From assembly GCA_032988165.1 (NCBI GenBank), contig JANTQF010000216.1:1-59010 (forward strand): DNA of 59,010 nucleotides, read 5' to 3'. The notes under the pieces were generated by a model. That model worked only from the letters and a program-made list of their open reading frames with translations, made no database searches and was not told the origin of the DNA. The translations under genes and the position numbers were made by a program. Source of the DNA: Emmonsiellopsis sp. PD_33. Its lineage: Eukaryota; Ascomycota; Eurotiomycetes; Onygenales; Ajellomycetaceae. Shown here piece after piece: positions 9,028 to 20,158 of this stretch (position 1 is the first letter of the stretch; each line of letters opens with the position of its first letter).

Positions 9028-11295
9028 CTATCTCCTCCCCTCCCCCTCCCGATCATCCACCATATGCATATGATGGTGCTCCTCCCCATCATGATGCAAC
9101 GTAACACTATTAAAATCCTCAAACGGATCAGCCACCTGTTCCCCGGACGGCGTCGCCAGGCCAGAATCCATCGGCACGCCCTTCATCTTCGTCGACGACG
9201 ACGAGCCAATATCCACACTTGCGCTCTCCTTGACGTTGCGGAAGTTGATGGTATCAGTGGCCCGGCCCTGGTGGGGTATCATGGGTGGTTTCATGTGCCG
9301 GATGAGTGCCCATTGGGTGGTGCGGAAGAAGGGGTGGGTTTTCACATCCGAGGCGCCGGCACGGGCGCCTAGGCGGCGGGATTCGTCTTTTATAAGGAGT
9401 TTGCGGATGAGGGATTTGCAGAGGCTGTGGGAACAATTAATTAGTGTGATTGTTATATATGGAGAGAGCGGGATGCGAGGAGGAAACTGACTTTGATATC
9501 TGCGGCGAGCCAGAATGTTCAGGGAACGGCACGTCGTCCCGTAATATGTTAGCAAAAGTGCTATTCCGGCTCTTCCCTTTGAACGGCGTGGTTCCGAAAA
9601 GCATCTCGTATATCAAGATGCCAAGTGTCCACCAGTCGACTGCACTTGTGTGCCCATCGCCCTTGATGACTTCTGGTGCTATATACTCCTCTGTTCCGAC
9701 AAAGGAGTTCGTTCGGAAGTCGGCTATACACGATTTGGTGTCGATGGTTGGTAATGATGTAGGAGATGCTCCATTGCGGCCGATGATCATAGTCGGGGCG
9801 CCTCCAGGTCCAGATTGTTTCGACAGGTCGAAGTCAGAAAGCATTATATGCCCTGACTGGTGCAATAGGATATCTAATCTCCGTTAATACTGTGGTAAGA
9901 GAGTAACTTAGGAATTGTATATTCTTACTCTCAGGTTTTAGATCACGGTAGATAAATCCCATCAGATGAAGATATTCCAAAGCGGCCGTGACCTCAGCAG
10001 CGTAGAAGCGGGCGTCATCTTCGGGAATACATTTGCCAGGGCGGGTTTGAAGCGCTGCCACCACAATCAGTACACGACCACCACTGTTGAAGAGAACCAT
10101 ATCATACCTCTGAAAAACTCCCCACCGCTGCAATACTCCATACAGAGATAGAGATGATCCTCCGACTGAAATGAGTGATATAGCGTGACAATAAAGGGGT
10201 GATTGCTCGTGGCCAGAATCTCCTGCTCTGCCAAAGCCCGCTTGATCTTATTCCGCTTAATCATTTCCTTCTTGCTCAACACTGCCAAACAACGGTCAAC
10301 ATTAGTGACAATCCTCCTAGACCGACATGAACGATTCAAAACTCACCCTTCATCGCATAAAGCCGACTACTCTTCTTCTCCCTCACCAGATATACCTTGC
10401 CCACATCTCCCTTCCCAATCAACTTGATCTTATCAAAACTGCCCGGCCCCACCTCAACATTTCGCACCTTGATAGAGTTCGAACTATACGTCCGCCGAAA
10501 CGCAATTGGATTCCTATTCGAGCCGGGAGCAGGGAGGGCCGACAGCTGGTCAGCGCTAGGCACTGCAAGCGACTTGCCAGCACCCGACTTCGGCTGGTCC
10601 ACCAGACTTAATCTGGACCCATCACCGGCATCGCCATGGTCCACCAGAGGTTCCTTTCCTAGCTCGGCTGTCCGTGGTCTCTCGTCTGATTTGCCGCTGG
10701 AAAATAGGCCCTGGGCGTTGGGGGCAGAAGCCACCCTTCTCAACTTCCTAGCCAGTTCTTCCTTGCCGGCTGTCGTGGCCTGATCCGTCGCTGATACCCC
10801 TTCTACCTGTAACTCCGGTGTATCGGGGGACCCAGACGACACACTCCCGTCATTCCGATGTCTCAGGGCCGGATAGCCCTGATGGGCAAAGTATGGATTG
10901 GCATGGGCCGTCGGCGACATGCCCTCGTCTAACGGATTCCCTTCGCTCGCGACGGTGGTTGATCTATTTCGGGTAATAGTGGGAAGAAATCGCGACTGGC
11001 GGAAGTTCAGCTTGGAGGTCTCTGGTTTAGTCGGGGCAGAATCGTTGTTCAGGCCGGAACCATTTCCATTTCCGTTCCCAGCACTGTTGCGGCCATGATT
11101 GCCGCCGTTATTGTTGCTGGAGGTATTATTTGAGGAGCTGTTGATTCGGAAGAAGTTCTTGAGCTTGGTAGGGAAGTGGGAGGAGTCGTTGGAGTGTTTC
11201 TTAGTTGCGAGGGAGATGCCGGGGAAATTGGAACGTTTCTCGGAACCCATACCTCCGCCTGGCGAGCCCGAGGACGAGGTGAAGAGCTGTGTCAT
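9028..11295 (-). CDS. nrc-2: AGC-family protein kinase of the NRC-2 / Fpk1 (flippase kinase) type
   Basis: Five exons: 11295-10347, 10281-10108, 10054-9929, 9873-9492, 9424-9028, with introns of 65, 53, 55 and 67 nt. All joins keep frame and give 675 aa. The first ~285 residues are Ser/Asn-rich and disordered. Kinase domain: LIGKGDVGKVYLV glycine loop, AMKVL lysine, YRDLKPEN catalytic loop, SDFDLSKQ in place of DFG, a ~45-residue insertion, then GTEEYIAPEV and DWWTLG. DFD plus the long insertion is the signature of AGC group VIII and fungal NRC-2/Fpk kinases, which phosphorylate lipid flippases and control polar growth. The end holds FEDF, a hydrophobic-motif-like segment. An in-frame ATG at 11379 would add 28 residues that look like leader; I chose 11295. 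Confidence 0.92.
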
Positions 11296-12299
11296 CACTC
11301 TCCCCTTGCTTTTTTCTTTTCTGTTCTCTGACCTGCTTAGTCTCTTCCACGGAGGCTTGTAGAATCGGTAAAAAACCAATCAAGGAAAAGAGGGTGAGGG
11401 TAAAACGAGTGGATCGGGATCGCGTCGAAACCGGCACCAAGACAAGACAGGTAAAAGCGGGTGACGTTTTGCCAAGAAAGAACGGCTTCAGAAAAGAGAG
11501 ACCAGGAGCAAAAAAGAAAAAGAAAAAGAAAAAAGAAGAAAAAAGACTGAAAAGAGGAGTAGGATGGTCGGGTAAGACGGCGTTTGGCAGCGCTGGGATG
11601 TGTCGCTGGCTTGACCTGGCTTGGCTGCTTAAAAATCCGGGCAGCGGGCGAGAGGAGAGGAGAGGAGAGGAGAGGAGCGGGGAGGCCAAAGCAGCCTCAG
11701 CCAGGGAGAGCAGAATAAGCTTTGGCAGCGGGCAGAGGCGATTTGTTCTGGTGTCTGGTAGGACCGGGAAGCGCACCCAGACAGGCCAGGGACTCGCGAT
11801 GTGGGGGTTCACCACCACCAGATTCCAGTCGCTGCGGCCGCATGCAATTGACGAGGAGAGGTCTGGGAGACGCGGAGGACAGGGACGGGGACGGGAACAG
11901 GGCGATGGAGGCGGAGTTGGCGTTGAGGTTGAGCACAGCTGGATTACTTGATGGTCTGGCTTGACTTGGGAGAGGAGGAGGTCGACGGGGAAGCGAGGTT
12001 GGCGGCGGCTGCTTGGGTAAGCGGCGGGTGACCTGCGAGTGACTTGTCGCGCCTCGCAAACTAGGTGGGGGGCCAGGTACCAGCCAGGTACCGCGCTATT
12101 GCATGCAGAATAGGTGCTATTTCCTAGCTAAACTCGCTACTGGCATCAAAAACTACACTGCGCTCTCCCCCTTTTTTTGGCTTTTCTGTCCTTTTCTCCC
12201 TCCAGCCACGCCTTATTACATACAGTCACTCAAATGCATATTACTACAATCTCCTCTGCTTGATCCCGTCCAATCCCACCCTTGAATCACTGCATCCTT
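11296..12299. other. Intergenic: 5' leader/promoter of the kinase and 3' flank of the 4E-binding candidate
   Basis: Purine-rich on the + strand, including GGAGA pentamers at 11650-11677; on the minus strand this is the CT-rich leader commonly seen upstream of fungal start codons. No gene supported. Confidence 0.55.
11650..11677. repeat. GGAGA pentamer microsatellite
   Basis: About five tandem units in the CT-rich (minus-strand) promoter/leader of the NRC-2-type kinase. Confidence 0.85.
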
Positions 12300-15200
12300 C
12301 TAGCCAAAGGGACGCCTTTCGTGCCGGTAGTTGTAGATCATAGCCCGCTCCTCCTCCTTCAGCTTCTGGAAGAACGCGCGAACATCCATCGGGTTGGCCG
12401 TCTTGCGGGGCTCCTTGCGATACCACTTATCCCCGCCGCTGGTCGCCGTGCTGGTTTCAACCGTTGCTTTGCCCGTGTTTCCACCACTCCTGGATTCTCC
12501 CTCCGCCACGTCTCCTGCCCCATCATATCGCGGAAGCAGCCCATACGCATTCACCTTGTGCGATGCCGTCGAAGTATTGGATTTCTGCGGCCGCCCATTG
12601 GCCCCAATCTGCTTCCATGGGCTAAAGGGAACATCTCCGTTCCGTGACATCCCGCCCTGCGTGGCAGTCTTTCCAGGTGTCCCTGAGCCTGAGGGCTTAT
12701 CCACTGAACCGGGCTGTTTTGGTGTTGCCGTCTTGCCCGCAGGTGTGGGAGATTCCTCTTGTCCCCTGATCTGGGAATGGGGCCGTCGGCTCCCGGCGTG
12801 ATCACGAAGAACAGCAGATCTGGGGCCTTTGGTTTCGGCAGAGTCCGGCCTTTTACCCTCTTTCCATTCGACTTTTTTGTTCTTGGATCCATTTTTATTT
12901 ATATGCGTGTTTCTAGTGACAAGTCAGCAGTTTTCGTTGAGGACCGTGGGTGCAACTGGAAAAGGGATTGCACTCACTTGTTGCCAGACTTTTGCTCCTT
13001 GGCATCATCTTCGCCCTTTCCACCAGCCGTGGGCAAGCCGTAATCTTCGCTCGGAGTTTGGCGAACGCGGTTTGATTTTTTGCTACTTCAGATTTAGCAT
13101 TCATTTGATATATATTTCGACACAACTAAGAACTTACCCGCTTGCCTGAGAGGTAATGTGGGAACTTGGTGTGGCCACTGAATGAGAGTTATTCGACACG
13201 CTATCCCTGGAGCTATCAGTTCTGGGACCTTTGAATGGAACAAGCGCGAGGTCTTTGTTAGAATCATCGCTTCGTTCTGCTCGGCGCATAGGCAGGCCTT
13301 GGCTCCTGATAATCTCAGAGACGTTCAATTTTCGGGCAATGATCGCAAGCTCTTCGAAAAGTGGTCCCAGGGGCTCGCCACGACTCGCAGCGCCCTCTAT
13401 ATCGTGATAAACGCGGGTAAGTTCGGCCGGGGCATGTTCCTCTGGGCCTTCCCAGGTTCCCCCAAGAGTGTGTTCTCCATTGTAAGGTGTCGCTCTTGAA
13501 GGCCCGCTACCGAATACATTGTAGCCATTATTTGCAATTTGATCAGGAGTCCCGGTCCAGCCCTGGTTTGACTGCCCACCAAACTGAAGTCCGTTGAAGG
13601 CTGACCAAGTGTCGAACCCGGACCCCGGACCATGTAAGGATATGGGAATGCGGTTTTGGGTTGGAATCATGCCGTTGAAGGAGTCAATCATGCCCATTGA
13701 TGTCATAGCGTTGCCTGTAGTGTCCAGGCTCCCAGGGAAGATATTGCCATATTGCCCCATAGTAGGCAACCAACCGTTCATCTCGTTTCCAACTCCATTT
13801 GGGAATTGAATGGATTGCTCTTCTCCCCTATCCCGAGGAGTAAAGGATTGGATTGCCGTCTCAACCTGCTCTTTGAGGGATCTCGCGGCATCCAGCTTCA
13901 TAACCAGATCTACCCGCTGATCAATAAGGCTTTTTTTCTCAGCAGGGTCGATATTCCAGGCATGCAACGCAAGGTATCTATCCAAATTTGAAAGCTGCTC
14001 AGTGAGCCGATCAAATTCCTGCGTTGCTTGTTCCAATGTTTCATGATCCAGAGGATTATTGGACAAATACGAGGGAATGGTCGGGTTAGGGGGCTGGGTT
14101 TGCTGAGCCACAGTCTGATTCATCGGGAGAGTTGAGACAGGATACAGTTGGCCCTGTGTCGACATCATTAGGCCGGTTTGATCTAGCGAATACATGACCC
14201 CATTTGGCTGTGTAGTGAATGCACCCTGATGTGGCTGCTCCAATGAAGAGGGAACCGTATAGTATGATTGGGGTCCATTCGTGATCCAAGCAATTTGGTC
14301 GTTAGGCCCGTTGAGAGCGGAGTAATCAGAAGATATTGATGTGCTCTCAGGTGTCAGCTGCCCGACGTTTACCCCTTGACCAGCGCTAACATCGAAATTC
14401 GGCTGTCTCTGGGTGTGTTGGGCAGAATTGGCTCCTGTTGAGTGGTTTGGTGCACACACAATCCCACCGCGTCCCTCTCTAGAATCCACCCTATGAGTGG
14501 CCCGCGTGAGTGTAGAGCGTGGGACAGTAGATCCGTTCTGGCCTGCTTTTTTAAGATACGGCTCTTGGTTCTGGGGTTTATCATTATCGGGTTTAAGGTC
14601 GGCCAGAGTTGGAGTTTTCGATTCTCCGCTCGGAGGGCAGGTGCTGCAGGCTTTCTTCGGATCGGATTGCTCAGTCCTTTTCGCAGGAATCCTGAATTCT
14701 GGAGCTGGCGAAGCTGAGAGGTTCATCGGGACTATTCGACCTCCCGCAGTCACTCTATGATGCTTGGGAGATGCATGTTCCTTGAGGAATCGAGCGAACC
14801 CTGCGTCTGCTTGGGCAAGATTACCCTGTGGCGCATTTTGGGGTTGACGACTAGGGTACTGGATGTTGCTTGCCTGCTGAGGCTGTAGCCCTTCGTCATT
14901 GCCCATGGAAATGCTGGAGGAGATTCGACGACGATTCACAGATTTTTCGGACAAAATACGACTTCCAGAGCCCTGCCTACGAGTTCTGATGGAGGCAACT
15001 AATCCAGACGAGTCAGTCAAATGTGTCACGAGAAAATATGTCGGGACGAGGCATAAAGCTATCATACCATCTATGGTTTTAGCACTGAAGCAGGACGAAT
15101 CGCTTCTGCTACCAACACGTCGTCCAATGTCTAAGAGAGTACGGATTTCATATCTCCTGGACTTTGCATCGTTGGGTGATGAGCGAGAAACGGTTCTCGA

Positions 15201-15422
15201 GTTGAAGTTTTCAATGTCCATGAGCCCAACCCCTTCCTTCGCCGCCGAAAGTACTGCCTCTGTGCACTGCATGCTCAGCGGTTCTGCGGTGTTTTGGATC
15301 ATCACGGTCCCCGAACCTCCGGAATATGCTAAGGACACGCGATGATGTTAGAAACTTGCGAAGGGTAATTCCGAGAGAGAGCACATACTCGAGCCACGGG
15401 TAAATTGAGACGTGGTGGCCAT
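12300..15422 (-). CDS. Large disordered protein with a YxxxxL-phi motif; candidate eIF4E-binding translational regulator
   Basis: Exons 15422-15389, 15328-15068, 14998-13138, 13085 (or 13082)-12978, 12912-12300 give about 958 aa. Exon 1 is only 34 nt (MATTSQFTRGS). The intron at 14999-15067 is 69 nt and open, so it is easy to miss; I call it from GTATGA, a TTGACTGAC branch site and TTAG. Removing it deletes a false membrane helix. SRRYEIRTLLDIG near residues 68-80 matches the canonical eIF4E-binding pattern YxxxxL-phi. The middle is Gln/Pro/Ser-rich with one coiled segment (about 480-540). The C terminus is Lys-rich and ends in a compact charged stretch (VRAFFQKLKEEERAMIYNYR). No catalytic domain seen. 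The function is inferred from the motif and disorder only; the gene model itself is firmer. Confidence 0.7.
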
Positions 15423-17141
15423 TTTTCACGCGAAGATACGCCTTCTAGGTCGCGATACAAATCCGATATCCAGAATGGACGCGTGCACAGTCTGGAAGGG
15501 CAACAGAGTAGAGCAGACGAGGAAATCCAAGTACGTCCGGATAAACAAGACAGGGCACTTTTCAAAGGTTTGGTGTAAACAAGTTTCCCAGTACAGGAAC
15601 CCCTCAAACCGGAAGCTGCAACAATTTCAAAAATTAGCACAGTGCCGGTCTACCTTTGACCATGCCATCAATAACAGGGCGGGAGAAGGGTAAGGGAGAG
15701 TCTTGTGTGTCCAAGGCGCCAAATGTGGGCGTCTATAGCCAACTTGACAGGATCCAAGCACGTACCAGTCGAGTAGTGTTCTCGCTGGAAGACACAAGAA
15801 ACCAAATCGTCTCTGCCACCTGATTCTGAGAATCCAACGATCTGAAGTATTTTCTTCGAATAGCCGCGCCTCCAGTAAGGAGATTGGCGGAAGGTAGCCA
15901 ACGAAATACGTGATAGTTCGACGAAAAAAAGAGAGAAAAGGGACAGTAAGAGGGAAATTGTTCAAGGAACTAAGTAGGATCAAAAAAAAATACTCAGAAA
16001 AAGGATCCGCACAGATAGGAAAAGGGAGAAGAAAAGGAGGTCCAGCTCAAAGCTGGCTGAGATGCTAGCTTGATCTTGACAGGACAAGAAGCTCGAAGTG
16101 AGTGCTAGCAGGACACAACCAGTGTGGTTGGATTCGCAAACGCGTGGGCTAGGAAAGGATAGGGACCCGGGCTTTTTGGAAGAGGCAAGAAAATCGCACA
16201 GAGTAGGGAGGGAGGCTAAGCGAACAGGACGCGGTATGGCGTGTAGGCTTGAGGGAGAGATTGGAGATAGAAGAAGACGAGGAGGGGAGATGAAGCTGCA
16301 GCGGAGAGACAACAACAAGAAGACGAGGGAGACTGAGAAGGAGAGAGGAGGAGATAGAGGGCAACTGAGAGGGTGAGAAGGCGAGAAGGTGGGAGGGACA
16401 GTGTGTTGTGTGGGCTGAAGGAGCCACGCTGAGTTGGGGGTGTTGTTGCCGGGCAGTCACACACATAGGAGGAGAAAGACCTGTGTTGTGGTCTCTGGCC
16501 AGTCCCAGAACCAGCACATCCTCTGAGGGGGGGTTCACTGCTGTGTCCAGTCCCATCAATGTGTTCTCAAAGATCTTATATTAGTTGTTGGCTGGTTCAA
16601 TTATAATATCCAAGAACATAGATGGCAACACAGTAAGCCTCAGACCAGTTGGATCTTATACTTGCAGTGGTATGAGTCCCATTAATACTGGCTTCTGTGT
16701 GCTCTGGGCTCAGTCAACGATAGTAACGTCCCGCATTCCCGTAAAATGCGCCAGCACCAAGAGCAAAGAATGTCTGGGGGTATCAGAGGTAATTATGCCT
16801 GTACCAAAATCGCCATGGCTCACCGCTGCAAATAGGGAAGCACAGCCCATAACGCCACTAAGACAGCAGAACCCAGTTAAGCAGTCAAAAGATCGAAGCA
16901 ACAAGACTAGCAAAGAAGAACCTCCAAGCACCGATAGAAAAAGTTGGAATGCATGAAGTGAAACAGTAGCAGAGAGCCTATTGATTAGTACATGGATGGA
17001 AAGAAGAAGAAGAAGAAGAAGAAGAAGAAAAACCAAACAAACCCCCTCGACAACGTCGCTGGCATATCTCGAAGTTGGACTATGCACAAATTGTAAACCA
17101 ATGAATATTATGGTGAAGATATATGTTGACCAAGCACTACC
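15423..17141. other. Long 5' leader/promoter region of the 4E-binding candidate
   Basis: About 1.7 kb without a convincing gene. The sense (minus) strand is C/T-rich over about 15,980-16,400. Several short upstream ORFs are present, none with a recognisable product. An AAG/GAA microsatellite lies near the HAP-like gene end. Confidence 0.55.
17000..17029. repeat. GAA trinucleotide microsatellite
   Basis: About ten AAG/GAA units in noncoding DNA just downstream (3') of the acid-phosphatase-like gene. Confidence 0.9.
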
Positions 17142-18905
17142 TCAAACACGTTCATAGACCTTGACTGGCTCGGCAATCGGGCTAACTGCTGAATCATCAC
17201 TTTCGAAGCTCAGCCGCCCCAGCGAATGCGGTGCAGACCTGGAGTCACCAGGTGCAGCTTCGGAACCTGTAGGCACCCGTGTATTGTTCATTTCCCAGCT
17301 GCCAATTCGCTCATGGCCTCGGGCGCTGGAATTGGCAGGTTCAGCATTATTGACAGAGATTCCAGCAGGCGCAGCTCCATGTTTTGGCCCACTTGTTAAG
17401 TCTGGATCGCTGGCCAGTTTATCTGATCCTTTGAACCCCCCAAGGTCGGGCTTATGAGGAGTGACATTTCGATGAACTCGAAACCCAAAAATCAAGGCGA
17501 TGGCAGACAGTATCAGTCCTACGGCGACCAAACCGATGACAGCCCCGATGACACCAGCAACAGCAGGACTCAGCTTACTTCGGCCGGTTCCAACAGGACT
17601 ATGTACGAGAGGAAGGTAGGCGTCGCAGAATACCGAGCTAGATCCACAGCTGAGACACCAATCCGAGACAGGCATCGAGATTTTTGCCATTTCCTGCCTG
17701 AATTCATCGTACGGGATGCCAGTTTGACCCGGCCCGCGGCCAAAAAGAGGGTAAGATACCAGCGGAGTTGCAACGTCCGTCACATTTGTGCCGTTGCGAA
17801 GAAAGAATCGAACCATCATATCAGTCGAGGTGGTAGGATATTCAATGGAGTCATCGCTTTCGAAGCTGAATAGTTCGAATACCATAGAGGCACCCTGGTC
17901 AGGGAGATCGTAGAAATTGGTCTGGCGATCAGATGCCAAATTGGACAGGGCTGAGAAGGCAACCATGGGCTCGAAGCTGCCAAATAGCAGCGACAGCTTT
18001 TTCATGGCGCCATTCGTGCGGTAATTTGTTTCGAATGTTTCATCAATGTGTTTTGCTAGTGTTCTACCAGCCACAGCAAGTATATGCTCGTCCTCGCCTG
18101 TTCCAAGTGTCGTGTTTCTTCCGTTGGTTGCAAACACGTATTGATTCGCTAAGGACCGTGCGTGACTTAATTCGTACTGTGTCACTGAGTTTCGGACAGT
18201 CGAATTATGAATATACTGGTAGTTGAGGACCTCGTATATGGAATATGCGTTTGAGAATGACATCTCGTGCTCTGCAAGCACTCCGTGGAACACGCGGTTG
18301 TAAAGCTGAGAGTAAAACATGGAGCTCTGGGATAGAAGTGCATTGAATTTATCAGTATAGGTCCAGTCTCCTTCCGCAATGCCGTGTCTGTCACAACCAA
18401 GATGTCCAGCAATCTGGACGCTGGTTGGATCCAGCGAGCCTACCGTATAAATTTCCGGGTATTGATATCCGTCGAGAGGGAAGTCCATGACAGTCCCATT
18501 CACAACAGCTGCTTCGTCGAGAGTGGTATTTGATAACCGTATAGTCGGAGGATATAAGCCTTGCATGAACGCCAGAGCGGAAGCAGAGACATGCTGATCT
18601 GTCATGGAGTAGATATCCATTCCGTCGGGCAGGAGCTTAATTGGAGATATGCCGCGTATCTTTGTTCCTGTGTCTCCCGGCTCGCCGCCGTCATCCACAT
18701 AACGATCCCGAAAGGCTGAGCCAGCGCCAAACAGTTGTTGAGCGCCCAGTGGCGTTAGGGTACGAGAATATGGCAATGCGAAGGGAGTACTATCCCCATA
18801 AAGGGTATAAACAACCGCACTCCAGACTTTCTCTTGGGCGCCATCTTGAGCTGCGGCGGCGAGGATAATGGGGAGTAGAAGCGTGAAATATATAGGGAAC
18901 CGCAT
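17142..18905 (-). CDS. Membrane-anchored histidine-acid-phosphatase-like protein lacking catalytic motifs
   Basis: Single exon, 587 aa. A cleavable signal peptide (about residues 1-20, IYFTLLLPIILAAAAQ) is followed by a histidine acid phosphatase/phytase-like ectodomain with many Asn glycosylation sequons. A single transmembrane helix follows near 448-478 (AGVIGAVIGLVAVGLILSA), then a ~110-residue cytosolic tail. The position of the catalytic RHGxRTP motif reads VVYTLYGDSTPF, so both the nucleophilic His and the Arg are missing. The C-terminal proton-donor HD region reads FGSFEPMVAF, also without HD. The fold assignment rests on overall layout (Thr-Pro-Leu-Gly after the motif, LLPDG, HLGCDR). 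Most likely a non-enzymatic surface or secretory-pathway protein; the role is unknown. Confidence 0.78.
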   Translation of the reverse strand: MRFPIYFTLLLPIILAAAAQDGAQEKVWSAVVYTLYGDSTPFALPYSRTLTPLGAQQLFGAGSAFRDRYVDDGGEPGDTGTKIRGISPIKLLPDGMDIYSMTDQHVSASALAFMQGLYPPTIRLSNTTLDEAAVVNGTVMDFPLDGYQYPEIYTVGSLDPTSVQIAGHLGCDRHGIAEGDWTYTDKFNALLSQSSMFYSQLYNRVFHGVLAEHEMSFSNAYSIYEVLNYQYIHNSTVRNSVTQYELSHARSLANQYVFATNGRNTTLGTGEDEHILAVAGRTLAKHIDETFETNYRTNGAMKKLSLLFGSFEPMVAFSALSNLASDRQTNFYDLPDQGASMVFELFSFESDDSIEYPTTSTDMMVRFFLRNGTNVTDVATPLVSYPLFGRGPGQTGIPYDEFRQEMAKISMPVSDWCLSCGSSSVFCDAYLPLVHSPVGTGRSKLSPAVAGVIGAVIGLVAVGLILSAIALIFGFRVHRNVTPHKPDLGGFKGSDKLASDPDLTSGPKHGAAPAGISVNNAEPANSSARGHERIGSWEMNNTRVPTGSEAAPGDSRSAPHSLGRLSFESDDSAVSPIAEPVKVYERV

Positions 18906-20158
18906 AGCTTTGGCTGAGGCTGCCCTGGGGCCAAAAATCCAGGTAGTTTTGAGAATATGTAAGGTCCCCTTATTTGACCAGTCAAGGTCTTGAGTTAGAG
19001 AGATAGATGGCTTCGTTCATGAACTGAGCGCACGGAGTGTTCAGCGGTAGGGCCTGAGGAACGACCGGAAGGCTGTTGCTTTCCATTTTGGAGGGAGGAC
19101 ATAGATTATAAGCTCAAGCTAGGCTGACCATATGACGAGCTGCCCGAACACTGAGCCTCGAAAAGAAGCTGCCGTTTCCTTTCGCGAATCATTGCTGGGG
19201 GACCATCCATGGCGCAAGGTTAATGTGAGGGGTAACTATAATAAAAGGCTGGCAGCCAGCTGCTTGCCAAGCCTGACTTTGGAAGCTGGTACATCCATGG
19301 ATGAGTTGGGGGCGGGAATCGAGGTGTCCAGTAAGTACATAACTGTATAGATAAGGTTAATTGCGCTTCCGTGTTCATCCGCCTTAATATACACTTTCGA
19401 TGATGTCTTTCTTCTCTGAGTTCATGATATGCCAATGGTTAGAGCTTGCAGTTCACCTCATTATTTGCAAATGAACCTTCTGAGCACAGGCTGATAGATA
19501 TAGTCAAGGCTTTGTACTGTACATAAATCAGCAGTCAAACACATTGGCCTCCAGCAAACGCTATCCCGGCGGGGTATGTACTGTACCAATTCTGAGCGGG
19601 GAAATATGATGCGCTGTAGTTACCATCCTGGCAGTGATCAGCCTTATCTCCGGTCCCGCGAGCTGCGAGAGGCGGCCCAATGCGCAGTCCTGCCGCTGTT
19701 CAGATGACTGTGATGTTCATCGATGATAACTAGAACGAAATGGATGTCGAAGTTGACGAGAAGCAGTTGGTCAAGGCTGCATTAGGAAGTAGGGCAACAT
19801 GGCCAGAGCCCTAATTACCTGTTCCGGACTGGCGCTCGCTGACATAAGCGCAGAGGCAAACTTCCGTCCGATGAATGCTGCGACGAGAGCGTGAACTCCG
19901 CCGTCAATTGTTGCTTTCACGGCTATCCACTGCATCGCCCGGCCAAAGGAGCAGTGTGCCATTAGTTTGCGAGGATTTTCGAAGCACTGGCAGTTCTGTG
20001 ACGGTCTTGCGGGCCGTTTTGGCTGCTGTCGGCCAGCCGTCGGGCAGAAAAATTCCTGTCACAGGTCATCGCAAGCCCTACTTCTGCGCCCTATCCCTAA
20101 ACCCTCATTTCTGCTCCTGGAAGTCCGGCTGGACGATCCTGCGATAAAGCCGCCCAGC
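18906..20158. other. Divergent intergenic region, HAP-like gene / TBF1-like gene
   Basis: 1.25 kb of promoter DNA between two outward-facing genes. It contains two GTACTGTAC motifs (19514-19524, 19578-19586) and a telomere-like box at 20095-20105. No coding sequence supported. Confidence 0.55.
20095..20105 (+). promoter_or_regulatory. Telomere-like box CCCTAAACCCT in the TBF1 leader
   Basis: CCCTAAACCCT (AGGGTTTAGGG on the other strand) sits 54 bp upstream of the start codon of the telobox-Myb gene. Tbf1/TRF-type proteins bind TTAGGG-like sequence, so this may be an autoregulatory site; that is inference. Confidence 0.4.

Noticed and set aside
14981..15085. Transmembrane helix in the 4E-binding candidate
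   Set aside because: The hydrophobic stretch coincides with a complete 69-nt intron with branch site; treated as intron.
17142..18905. Active secreted acid phosphatase or phytase
   Set aside because: The catalytic RHGxRTP and HD motifs are both missing, and a membrane anchor is present.
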